From contig JAQVVM010000006.1 in the NCBI GenBank assembly GCA_028698995.1, positions 40,371-104,370 of the forward strand: a stretch of 64,000 bases of DNA, given 5' to 3'. The notes below the pieces were generated by a model. The model searched no databases, was not told the origin of the DNA, and saw nothing but the letters and a program-made list of their open reading frames with translations. This document shows positions 20,685 through 28,519 of the stretch, piece by piece. The translations under genes and the position numbers were made by a program. The stretch comes from Bacteroidales bacterium. GTDB lineage: Bacteria > Bacteroidota > Bacteroidia > Bacteroidales > PXBB01. Position 1 is the first letter of the stretch. Every line of letters begins with the position of its first letter.

Positions 20685-21353
20685 TCATATTAATTTGTAA
20701 TCAGGAAATGCATGAAAAAATGCAATCAAATGTGCTCTATCTTGAAATAAATAGTCTTTGGCAAACTGCAACTCCCTGAAAACATCTCTATGACAGTGCC
20801 TGAATTTTACATTGTGGCAAAAGGGGCACGCAGCAGTTCTTGGTGGATTGTAATCAAGTAAAATAAAACGAAACATCTCAAGCAATTCTGCTGGATTTTT
20901 AGCTTTTAGTTTGCTTTGGTAGTATTCAATCTTTCCGAAAACACCATGAGAGTATTCTCCATAACGATAATAACCCTCTCTAATTCTAAATGTTTGATTA
21001 GCAAAATATGGTATAGCATAGTTTTTAATATAGTCAGATACATGTAAACCATTTTTACAGATAATTTTTGCATTGGCGGGATAATCAACACAACATGAAA
21101 AATCATTTTCATAAACATGCCAATCGGCATTGTGCTTAAAAGCATCAGCAGTTTCAAATAGTTTAGGAAAAGAATATGGGTATCTATCGCTACCCTTAAT
21201 CTCTATTTGATACTTTGCCCACACTTTTCTGTTAGCATCAACAATAGGCAGTTCACCCTTCAGAAACTTTTCACCGTTAGCTTCTACAATAGTTAGACTA
21301 TTGAAAATGGCTGGAACAACTTCAATATCCTTTTCAAACTGCTCATTCTTCAT
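20685..21353 (-). CDS. Stand-alone E2 (ubiquitin-conjugating-like) protein of a type II-short CBASS
   Basis: The 222-residue protein has the layout of bacterial E2 folds: a beta-strand core (YQIEIKGSDRYPYSFPKLFE), then ADWHVYENDFSCC, where Cys87 or Cys88 is the likely catalytic thioester residue, then the helical HVSDYIKNYAIPYFANQ and RYGEYSHGVFG. The C-terminus adds a CPFC..HCH cluster (residues 176-188) that could bind zinc. In type II-short CBASS an E2-only protein, without E1 or JAB, acts on the C-terminus of the CD-NTase and raises its activity. Its start overlaps the CD-NTase stop by 1 bp (TAATG), which supports that partnership. The E2 identity comes from pattern and context; conjugation is inferred. 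Confidence 0.8.
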   Translation of the reverse strand: MKNEQFEKDIEVVPAIFNSLTIVEANGEKFLKGELPIVDANRKVWAKYQIEIKGSDRYPYSFPKLFETADAFKHNADWHVYENDFSCCVDYPANAKIICKNGLHVSDYIKNYAIPYFANQTFRIREGYYRYGEYSHGVFGKIEYYQSKLKAKNPAELLEMFRFILLDYNPPRTAACPFCHNVKFRHCHRDVFRELQFAKDYLFQDRAHLIAFFHAFPDYKLI

Positions 21354-22351
21354 TATTCAGCATAAGGTTTTGTAGTAGGCGGTATCATTGCACCTAATCC
21401 CGCAGACGAGTTAGAAGTATCATCTTTATCCTCGCCTAAAGGAAATCTATCGCTTAAATGTTTACGCCAGTATTCAGTAGCCCTGTAAAAGTTTTTTTCC
21501 TGCAACGCCTTTGTTGCATCATTAATAAACTTTGCAAGACAGTCCATGAAATAATCCTTATGTGTGTAATCCTTAAAAAGGTTTTCACCTTTGGGAGTTG
21601 TCGGTCGTTTACACTCGAAAAAAATATTCAATTTTCGTTGAATTGCCAACAATGTTTCTTTTAACGCAACATCATCACGGTCTTTACGGTAAACTGCATT
21701 TTCAGCAATAAGAATTGCTAAGATTAAACCGCTCGGCATTGGTTTGCCATTGTTTTCAAATTCACGTTTATCAGCCCAACCTTTACCGTAGCGCACTAAC
21801 TTTCTCAATTGTGGCTCTTTTTCAGCCAAATCATTAAACCAGTCAGTAAATTCCTTTGGGTCGCTTTCAATCCAACCATCTCTTTTATGGGCAAGTTCGG
21901 GAGTTTCTCCTTTTTTGTAATAAATTGGCTGGTCAATATTATGTCCGTCTGCAAATAAAGTTCTTATACAAGTATTTTTGTCAATAGGGTCTTTATCTGT
22001 ATGACCTTCAACAGCTTCATAAATCCAATTATGATAAGTAGTTGGAGTAGCTCTATATTTTGGGTCTTTATCGCCTTGAAAATAAATACCGTCATCTACG
22101 TCATAGTAGAGAACTGTTTTTTCTTCACCGTTTTCTGTTATTTTTCGAGGAATAGGATTAATTATTGTGTCCATCGACATTGATCCTTGACCACTAAATT
22201 TAGGTTTATTTTCATTCGGCTTATTTTCATCAAACCATTTTCTAACCTTTTTGCGTAGCTCTTTACGTGAGCCTTTTAAACTTTTTCTGCGAGCATCGGT
22301 GAGTCTAATTTTTTCGTTGTACTCTTTAAAGTGTTCATTACAATTTGCCAT
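21353..22351 (-). CDS. CD-NTase (DncV-like CBASS cyclic oligonucleotide synthase)
   Basis: The 332-residue protein carries the nucleotidyltransferase core: GQGSM with Gly56-Ser57, the metal-binding pair Asp84/Asp86 in YDVDDGIYF, and a third acidic residue Asp139 in HNIDQPIY, the same pattern as the HIDxPxY strand of DncV. In infected cells such enzymes make a cyclic di- or trinucleotide that switches on the effector. The C-terminal 20 residues are Ser/Gly/Pro-rich and probably flexible, as expected for a tail handled by the E2 partner; the last two residues are Ala-Glu. It sits 10 bp after the Cap15-like gene and overlaps the E2 gene by 1 bp. The nucleotide product cannot be predicted. Confidence 0.9.
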   Translation of the reverse strand: MANCNEHFKEYNEKIRLTDARRKSLKGSRKELRKKVRKWFDENKPNENKPKFSGQGSMSMDTIINPIPRKITENGEEKTVLYYDVDDGIYFQGDKDPKYRATPTTYHNWIYEAVEGHTDKDPIDKNTCIRTLFADGHNIDQPIYYKKGETPELAHKRDGWIESDPKEFTDWFNDLAEKEPQLRKLVRYGKGWADKREFENNGKPMPSGLILAILIAENAVYRKDRDDVALKETLLAIQRKLNIFFECKRPTTPKGENLFKDYTHKDYFMDCLAKFINDATKALQEKNFYRATEYWRKHLSDRFPLGEDKDDTSNSSAGLGAMIPPTTKPYAE

Positions 22352-22361
22352 AATATTAAAT

Positions 22362-22985
22362 TTATTTTTCGTGATACATTTTTTTATTAGTTAACTTTAA
22401 ATCTAGTTTTCCCCTAGTTTGAAATGGTAAACGCTCCGTATAATATTTACCAACTAAGTGTTTGCCCTCTTCGTTTTCGATTGATTTAAGAACTTCCGTT
22501 CCATAATGTGGTGAAAATCCTAATTCAAAATTACCGTCATTTAAATAGTTGTGGATAAGAGAGAAACTGCCATCTTTTTCTTTAACAATGCTTGCTTCAA
22601 TACTTGTAGATTTAGATGACATTGTCCCATCCTTTTGTTTAGTCCAAGAGTTTATTACTACATCAGACCCATTTTGTGTAACAACTTTTATATGTTCGAG
22701 TATACCTGAAACAACTTCGCACTTTTCATTTCTAAATTCATAATACAATGTACCTTCATATCGTCCTGAAAAATCAGGCACATTATACATCCAACAGAAT
22801 GGCTTTTTATTCCATAAATAGCTATTTATTATCCCGAATAAAGCTCCAATAACAGCGAAAACGGAAAAAGAAATCCCCCAATGTGAATTGATGTACTTGT
22901 TTGCTGCGATTAGTGAAACCCCCAAGACCACACAGATGAAAATGAAAGCACTTGGCTTTAAGTAACGCAAATTGTATTTTTCCAT
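22362..22985 (-). CDS. Cap15-like membrane effector of CBASS (2TM plus beta-barrel)
   Basis: The 207-residue protein has two N-terminal membrane helices (about residues 12-30 and 36-54) followed by a beta-rich domain of about 140 residues starting at DFSGRYEGTLYYEF. This matches Cap15 (also described as S-2TMbeta): on binding the cyclic nucleotide the barrel domain oligomerises at the inner membrane and disrupts it, killing the infected cell. It is the first gene of the operon, 10 bp before the CD-NTase. A perfect 8-bp inverted repeat lies in its leader (23013-23032). The assignment rests on topology and gene context, not on a conserved active site. Confidence 0.8.
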   Translation of the reverse strand: MEKYNLRYLKPSAFIFICVVLGVSLIAANKYINSHWGISFSVFAVIGALFGIINSYLWNKKPFCWMYNVPDFSGRYEGTLYYEFRNEKCEVVSGILEHIKVVTQNGSDVVINSWTKQKDGTMSSKSTSIEASIVKEKDGSFSLIHNYLNDGNFELGFSPHYGTEVLKSIENEEGKHLVGKYYTERLPFQTRGKLDLKLTNKKMYHEK

Positions 22986-23012
22986 ATTAATCGTTTTTAC
23001 TATTTAATTATC

Positions 23013-23032
23013 AAAACATTATCCAATGTTTT
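23013..23032. promoter_or_regulatory. Perfect inverted repeat in the CBASS leader
   Basis: AAAACATT, a 4-nt spacer, then AATGTTTT. It starts 27 bp upstream of the Cap15-like start codon and could be an operator or a weak leader hairpin for the CBASS operon. Confidence 0.45.
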
Positions 23033-23115
23033 ATTCATGACTTTTTGACCTAATTCTCTGACATTTGCTAAAAATTTAATTGTTCATATAAACTACCGAA
23101 AGTGTTACTTTTTAT

Positions 23116-23123
23116 TATCTTTG
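23116..23123 (+). promoter_or_regulatory. -7 element for the sigma/metallopeptidase operon
   Basis: TATCTTTG is an exact match to the Bacteroidetes TAnnTTTG element and reads toward the sigma factor-like gene, whose ATG is 70 bp downstream. No TTG is seen at the usual 19-21 bp upstream, so the promoter may need an activator, possibly the encoded sigma-like protein itself. Confidence 0.55.
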
Positions 23124-23140
23124 CAAGTATGTTCATCATT

Positions 23141-23174
23141 ACTACTCAAACCGTTACTAACGGTTTTTAGTAGT
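23141..23174. promoter_or_regulatory. 34-bp palindrome between the divergent CBASS and sigma operons
   Basis: The core arms AAACCGTTA and TAACGGTTT flank one central base (23157) and are extended by ACTACT on the left and AGTAGT on the right, with a short internal mismatch. It begins about 18 bp after the TATCTTTG element, so it lies at or just after the transcription start. It could be a repressor operator or a 5' UTR hairpin. Confidence 0.6.
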
Positions 23175-23192
23175 TAATATGCAACAGAAAAA

Positions 23193-23870
23193 ATGATTAC
23201 AAGTCAGGAATTAAATAACGAACCAACGGAGAACCTCTTGGAATATATTCAATGGAAGGATGAACCTGACTATGCGGAAGTAGCTAAAGAAGCATTGAAG
23301 GTTTTTATTTTCCGTTACCAATTAGACCTTCTTAAGAAACTTGTACCAATCTGTATAAATTGGGGGTATGACAAACAGGTTGCAACTGAATTAGCTTACG
23401 AGACTTTTGACCGAATTTGGAAATATCCAAAATTTGACCTTTTAAAATCAAAGCAAAAAGATTACAATAAAGCTTTCATATTTTACCTTTTTGGTATTGC
23501 TAAACGACTTTTAGCTAATTACAAAAGAAGCGAAACAGAGGAGCCAAATCCATTTACAGGTGACGAAGACATAATTCGTGATTTTCCTGATATAGATATG
23601 TTAGAGATAGGTAAAGAGCGTAAAGCTCAAATACAAAAACTATATGAACTTTTAAATGAAGCCCTATCGAGACTTTCACTAAAGCATAAGATAATTTACC
23701 TCACGTATAAACAGTACGAATCAATAACAAATGACGGATATAATTTGCCGAGAAATTTAACGAAGAAGTTACAAGACGAGCTTGACCTAACGCAAAACAG
23801 TATTCGTGTTTACAAGAAACAAGCAATTGAAACAGTTAATACACATATAAAAATTTATGGCTCAAAATAA
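23193..23870 (+). CDS. Sigma-70/ECF-like sigma factor
   Basis: The 225-residue protein has the layout of an ECF-type sigma factor. The region 2-like part (residues 35-105) reads WGYDKQVATELAYETFDRIW then FIFYLFGIAKRLLANYKR, matching the pattern of a sigma-2 helix pair ending in a basic residue cluster. The region 4-like part (about 150-220) reads ALSRLSLKHKIIYLTYK..LQDELDLTQNSIRVYKKQAIETV, a helix-turn-helix of sigma-4 type. It overlaps the next gene by 14 bp, and the third gene encodes a metallopeptidase, so the trio is an operon divergent from CBASS. I infer a dedicated transcriptional switch; its target promoter is not proven. Confidence 0.7.
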   Translation: MITSQELNNEPTENLLEYIQWKDEPDYAEVAKEALKVFIFRYQLDLLKKLVPICINWGYDKQVATELAYETFDRIWKYPKFDLLKSKQKDYNKAFIFYLFGIAKRLLANYKRSETEEPNPFTGDEDIIRDFPDIDMLEIGKERKAQIQKLYELLNEALSRLSLKHKIIYLTYKQYESITNDGYNLPRNLTKKLQDELDLTQNSIRVYKKQAIETVNTHIKIYGSK

Positions 23871-24210
23871 AAAACATATTACACCAGAGAATATAACTGA
23901 ATGGTTATCTTCTACAGGTTTCCTTTTCCCAAGGAACGAAGTTGAGCTTGAAAGGTTTGAAAAACTATATGGTGATGTTGATTTCGGCTTAACAGGGAAA
24001 GAGATTGACCCTGATAAAATCATTAAAGGCACTTTTAGAGAAACAAAAGTCCTGAAAATGCCTTCTTGCATAAATCAGGAAGAAATCAACCCATTTCGTA
24101 TGGCGGCACGTAATGGCAATAGCTTGCCTAAGCACATTGTGGATAAAATCAAGAAAAATCAAAGTAAATCAAAAGATGATTCAAGCGAGTCGAAAAATAC
24201 AAATAAGTAA
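23857..24210 (+). CDS. Small protein between sigma factor and metallopeptidase, possible regulator or protease substrate
   Basis: The 117-residue product shows no known domain. Residues 1-60 look folded (ENITEWLSSTGFLFPRNEVELERFEKLYGDV), while the C-terminal 35 residues are rich in Lys, Ser, Asn and Asp and probably disordered. It has no signal peptide or membrane segment. Its start overlaps the sigma gene by 14 bp and its end overlaps the metallopeptidase gene by 35 bp, so production of all three is tightly coupled. By analogy with ImmA/ImmR-type switches it could be an anti-sigma factor cut by the peptidase, but no sequence feature proves this. Confidence 0.6.
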   Translation: MAQNKKHITPENITEWLSSTGFLFPRNEVELERFEKLYGDVDFGLTGKEIDPDKIIKGTFRETKVLKMPSCINQEEINPFRMAARNGNSLPKHIVDKIKKNQSKSKDDSSESKNTNK

Positions 24211-25012
24211 GTTAGCAGAATATGTTGCTAATGAGTTTTCAGAAAAGAATTTTACTTTGCTTGATGAGATTGCCAAGTTTGAAAGTGTTCCTATTCATTT
24301 TGATAATTACGAAGATGCTTTTGACGGAATCTTGCTGTATGATACAGACAACAAGGACTTCCACATACATATAAACATTGACAAGGGGAACAAACAAAAT
24401 TCTAAACGTGGGAGATTTACACTTGCTCACGAACTCGGACATTTTTTCTTAGACGAACATCGTTTGGGTTTAAAATACGCTCTACTTGAACCACACGCTT
24501 CATTTCATAACATCAACCAGAAATCGGCAATTGAATTAGAAGCAGACTATTTTGCGAGTTGCCTACTAATGCCAAAAGACAAATTCAGAAACTTTTCCAC
24601 AGAATACAGGAAACTAACAGGGAATAAAAAGTTTTCTATTGATACAATTCTTAGCCTTTCAAATAGCTTTCAAACAAGCGTATTATCAACCCTTATCCGT
24701 TTCGGAGAAGTTGGAACACACGAAATATTTGCTGTTATTTCAAAAGACAATGTTGCTAAATGGTTTGTAAAAAGTACTGACTTTCCAAATTGGACTTTTA
24801 AATTTAAAATAGGAAACGCAGTTCCCAAAACTACAGTTGCAGGAGAGTATTTCACAAAAGAAAACAGTAAATACACAGGAATTGAATCCGTATCAGCAGA
24901 CGACTGGTTTTACACACCTTCAAATGACAACAGAGCTGACAGACAAATGTATGAGCAATGTTATTATTCCGACAGCTATGGATATGTAATCAGTTTAATA
25001 TGGTTTGATTGA
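24176..25012 (+). CDS. ImmA/IrrE-family (COG2856) zinc metallopeptidase
   Basis: I choose the ATG at 24176, giving 278 residues starting MIQASRKIQISKLAEYVANEF; the further upstream ATG at 24113 would add residues overlapping the previous gene without family resemblance. The zinc site is FTLAHELGHFFLDEH, with His85 and His89 and Glu86, and the third-ligand region is ELEADYFASCLLMPK. Such peptidases usually inactivate a repressor or anti-factor after a stress signal; CapP, the CBASS-linked member, cuts the repressor CapH. Here the partner genes are a sigma-like protein and a small protein. The fold is certain, the substrate is inferred. Confidence 0.85.
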   Translation: MIQASRKIQISKLAEYVANEFSEKNFTLLDEIAKFESVPIHFDNYEDAFDGILLYDTDNKDFHIHINIDKGNKQNSKRGRFTLAHELGHFFLDEHRLGLKYALLEPHASFHNINQKSAIELEADYFASCLLMPKDKFRNFSTEYRKLTGNKKFSIDTILSLSNSFQTSVLSTLIRFGEVGTHEIFAVISKDNVAKWFVKSTDFPNWTFKFKIGNAVPKTTVAGEYFTKENSKYTGIESVSADDWFYTPSNDNRADRQMYEQCYYSDSYGYVISLIWFD

Positions 25013-25270
25013 TTTGCTCCCCAAAGGTGTAAGCACATATTGCAGCCTCTATAGCCACCACACATACCAAAGCTGTAAAAAGAGCTTGCAATGCCACCGT
25101 TTTACAGCATTTTCAAAATTTCTTTAAAAGGCAGTTTTAATGTATAATTTCAAAATTTCTTTTTCCCTTCCCTGACAAATACAACAATTTTGAATTTGAA
25201 TTTGTAAAGCAAGTTTATAGGTCATCAGTGTTTGACAGGGCAGGATGGAACAACTCCGCCAGTGCATATC
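25013..25270. other. Intergenic stretch after the metallopeptidase gene
   Basis: No gene is seen. A hairpin with 8-bp arms (GCTGTAAA near 25071 and TTTACAGC near 25103) and two copies of TTTCAAAATTTCTTT (about 25115 and 25147) are present. The segment leads into the promoter-bearing repeat described next. Confidence 0.35.
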
Positions 25271-25394
25271 AAGCTGTGGGCTTCAGCAGCAGGGAAATCT
25301 TTCTTTGAAAATTTTGTTTGTTAATTGGAAAATTTTATATCTTTGTGGGTAGGTTGGTGGGTAAAGTGCCGCCGAAAAGACCAGCAGCCGGATC
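25271..25394 (+). repeat. Promoter-bearing repeat C, copy 1
   Basis: This copy starts at GCTGTGGGCTTCAGCAG and ends with GTAAAGTGCCGCCGAAAAG and the junction CGGATCGTTAGC. Related copies lie at 33253-33374 and 41491-41604. It contains a complete Bacteroidetes promoter: TTG at 25314-25316, 21 bp, then TATCTTTG at 25338-25345. The promoter points at hsdR, 385 bp downstream. Confidence 0.7.
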
Positions 25395-25728
25395 GTTAGC
25401 GGCAACAAGTGTAAAATGACAGACGACCAGACAGATACGATAGTGATAAATAACAATGAAAGAAAGGATTTAGCTTTTTGACAGGACAGTGTAAATTCGA
25501 TGGAAATTTATTTTGTTTTTTTCTTCCCCCCGTAAAAAAAGAAGAATGAACCCCACCCACATTGCACATCCCGATTATTTCGGGACCAAAGCCCCACAAC
25601 TTATCCCGAACTTTCTTCGGGAAGCCAACGCTGAAACCCAAGCTTTGTCAAAGAGCTGCAATTTTGCTTGCGCACCCGTGCTAAATTGTTACTTTTGAAC
25701 TTTAATTGACTTTTGATTAAAAATATAA
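25395..25728. other. Leader region upstream of hsdR
   Basis: About 330 bases with no credible gene. It opens with GTTAGCGGCAAC, similar to cassette-type junctions elsewhere in the region, and holds two small hairpins of the CCCGA..TCGGG type (about 25569 and 25603). If repeat C drives hsdR, this is a long 5' untranslated leader. Confidence 0.4.
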
Positions 25729-28518
25729 ATGAAAAACGAAAAACTGACTAGGAAAGAAATCATTGACAACCGCTTGAAACAAGCGGACTGGAATGTTACT
25801 GACCAAACTCAGGTAATTGAGGAATTTGATATTCATTTGACAGTTGTTGAAGAACCGACAACTCCATACGCTGGACACCAATACAGCGACTATGTTTTAT
25901 TGGGAAAAGACGGTAAACCGCTTGCAGTTGTGGAAGCTAAAAAGACTTCAGTTGATGCAGCCCTCGGGCGAGAACAAGCCAAACAATACTGCTACAATAT
26001 TCAATCAACGCAAGGTGGAGAATTACCTTTTTGTTTTTACACCAACGGACATGATATATTCTTTTGGGACTTAGAAAATTATCCACCAAAAAAAGTATAT
26101 GGTTTTCCTACCCGTGATGATCTTGAACGCTATGCCTATATTCGCAAGGCGAGAAAATCATTGATTGGAGACCTCATAAATACAAAAATTGCAGGTCGTA
26201 CCTATCAGATTCAATCCATTCGTGCCGTTATGGAAGCAATAGAAAAGCGAAAACGCAAATTCTTGTTGGTAATGGCTACCGGCACTGGCAAGACAAGAAC
26301 CTGTATTGCTTTGGTTGATGCATTGATGAGAGCGGGTTGGGCAGAAAGAGTTTTATTTTTGGTTGATCGAATTGCACTTCGTGACCAGACTTTGGAAGCA
26401 TTCAAAGAGCATTTACCCAACGAACCACGCTGGCCAAAACAAGGCGAAAAGGAAATTGTGACTGACAGACGCATTTATGTTTCTACTTATCCTACCATGT
26501 TGAATGTAATTCGTAATGAGGATAAATCGTTAAGTCCTCATTTCTTTGACTTGATTGTGGTTGACGAAAGCCACCGCAGTATTTACAATACCTATCAGGA
26601 AATACTTGATTATTTCAATACGATTACGCTTGGTTTAACAGCTACTCCAACCGATGTAATCGACCACAACACTTTTCAATTATTCGAGTGCGAAGATGGT
26701 GTGCCGACTTTTGCATATTCCTATGACGAAGCAGTAAATCACATTCCGCCATTTCTGAGCAATTTTCAGGTAATGAAAATCAAAACCAAGTTTCAGGACG
26801 AAGGAATAAACAAGCGGACAATTTCACTGGAAGACCAACAAAAACTGATGTTAGAAGGAAAAGAAATTGAAGAAATCAATTACGAAGGAACTGAGATTGA
26901 AAAGAAGGTAATCAACCGGGGAACAAACGCTTTGATAGTCCGTGAGTTCATGGAAGAAAGCATCAAAGATGATAACGGGGTATTACCGGGAAAAACAATT
27001 TTCTTTTGCATCAGCAAAGCACATGCAAGACGATTAGAAGAAATTTTTGATTCGCTTTATCCTGAATACAAAGGTGAATTAGCCAAAGTATTGGTAAGCG
27101 AGGACCCACGGGTTTACGGCAAAGGTGGTTTGCTCGACCAGTTTGTTCACAACGACATGCCACGCATCGCCATTAGCGTGGACATGCTCGACACGGGTAT
27201 TGATGTTCGGGAATTGGTGAATTTGGTATTTGCAAAACCCGTTTACAGTTACACCAAGTTTTGGCAAATGATAGGCAGGGGAACCCGTTTACTCGAACCT
27301 GAAAAAATTAAGCCATGGTGCACTCAAAAAGATAATTTCCTGATACTTGATTGTTGGGATAATTTTGAATATTTCAAACTGAATCCAAGAGGGAAAGAAC
27401 TAAAAGGGCAAATTCCTTTGCCGGTTCGCTTGTTTGGCGTTCGCTTAGAAAAAATTAAAGAAGCTCAAAATCAAAGCAAATCTGAAATTGTAAACAAAGA
27501 AATTCAGAAAATCAGAAAACAAGTTGAAGCACTTCCTCAACATTCGGTGGTTATCATGGAAGCCCGAAATGAACTGCAACGACTGGAAGATGAAAACTTC
27601 TGGAATAACCTGACATCTGACAAAATGGAGTTTTTAGATGCAGTTGTAAAACCATTGCTGCGCACGGTTTCGGATGTTGATTTCAAAGCCATGCGATTTG
27701 AAAAAGACATTGTGGAGGTTTCGTTGGCACATTTGGCGGGTGAAACAGAAAAATTGGAAACGCTCAAAGAAAGCATCATCGAAGAAATTGGAGAGCTGCC
27801 TTTGAGTATTAACATTGTTGCAAGAGAACAAGAATTGATTCGCCGGTCACAAAGCAACCATTATTGGGCAACCATCAATGAAGACAAGTTTGAAGAACTG
27901 ATTCAAAAACTTGCTCCTTTGATGAAATACCGTGAAGCGGTTATTCCGCTGGCTCCGGCAAAATTCAACCTGAAAGACATTGTCGCAGAAAAAGAATTTA
28001 TTGAGTTTGGTCCGCAACACGAAGCATTGAGCGTAGCCAAGTACCGTGAACTGGTTGAAAAGAAAATCAATGAATTGGTTTCAAGCAGTCCCATTTTACT
28101 AAAACTAAAACAAGGACAAGAAATTACAACGGATGAAGCGGAACAATTAGCCGAAGAACTTCACAACGAGCATCCGCACATTACCATTGATTTGCTTCGC
28201 AAGGTTTACAACCACCGAAAAGCGGCACTGGTGCAATTTATCAAACATATTTTAGGCATCGAACAATTAGAAACCTTTGCCGAATCAGTTACCAAAGCAT
28301 TTGATGATTTTATTTCAAAACATAGTTATCTCACCAGCCGACAACTTCAATTTCTTGACTTACTCAAAAACTTTGTTTTGGATAAAGGCGATGTGAGCAA
28401 GCGTAATCTGATTGAATCACCCTTTACCATGCTTCACCCAGAAGGTATCAGAGGAATATTTAATCAGAGGGAGATTGACGAAATTTTTAGGTTAACCGAA
28501 AAAGTATTAGCTGCATAA
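25729..28518 (+). CDS. hsdR: Type I restriction endonuclease subunit R
   Basis: The 929-residue protein has the HsdR order: an N-terminal PD-(D/E)xK nuclease (Asp54, then Glu69-Ala-Lys71 in VVEAKK), then a superfamily 2 translocase with Walker A GTGKT at 185-189, DESH at 279-282, GLTATP, and motif VI QMIGRGTRLL, followed by a helical C-terminal part that docks on the methylase complex. The enzyme cuts unmethylated DNA after ATP-driven translocation. The order R, extra gene, M, S with 1-bp gaps or overlaps marks one operon. All motifs appear intact, so the subunit should be active. Confidence 0.93.
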   Translation: MKNEKLTRKEIIDNRLKQADWNVTDQTQVIEEFDIHLTVVEEPTTPYAGHQYSDYVLLGKDGKPLAVVEAKKTSVDAALGREQAKQYCYNIQSTQGGELPFCFYTNGHDIFFWDLENYPPKKVYGFPTRDDLERYAYIRKARKSLIGDLINTKIAGRTYQIQSIRAVMEAIEKRKRKFLLVMATGTGKTRTCIALVDALMRAGWAERVLFLVDRIALRDQTLEAFKEHLPNEPRWPKQGEKEIVTDRRIYVSTYPTMLNVIRNEDKSLSPHFFDLIVVDESHRSIYNTYQEILDYFNTITLGLTATPTDVIDHNTFQLFECEDGVPTFAYSYDEAVNHIPPFLSNFQVMKIKTKFQDEGINKRTISLEDQQKLMLEGKEIEEINYEGTEIEKKVINRGTNALIVREFMEESIKDDNGVLPGKTIFFCISKAHARRLEEIFDSLYPEYKGELAKVLVSEDPRVYGKGGLLDQFVHNDMPRIAISVDMLDTGIDVRELVNLVFAKPVYSYTKFWQMIGRGTRLLEPEKIKPWCTQKDNFLILDCWDNFEYFKLNPRGKELKGQIPLPVRLFGVRLEKIKEAQNQSKSEIVNKEIQKIRKQVEALPQHSVVIMEARNELQRLEDENFWNNLTSDKMEFLDAVVKPLLRTVSDVDFKAMRFEKDIVEVSLAHLAGETEKLETLKESIIEEIGELPLSINIVAREQELIRRSQSNHYWATINEDKFEELIQKLAPLMKYREAVIPLAPAKFNLKDIVAEKEFIEFGPQHEALSVAKYRELVEKKINELVSSSPILLKLKQGQEITTDEAEQLAEELHNEHPHITIDLLRKVYNHRKAALVQFIKHILGIEQLETFAESVTKAFDDFISKHSYLTSRQLQFLDLLKNFVLDKGDVSKRNLIESPFTMLHPEGIRGIFNQREIDEIFRLTEKVLAA

Positions 28519-28519
28519 A

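Noticed and set aside
25513..25698. Small open frame upstream of hsdR
   Set aside because: It covers simple hairpins (CCCGA..TCGGG) and has no protein-like pattern.
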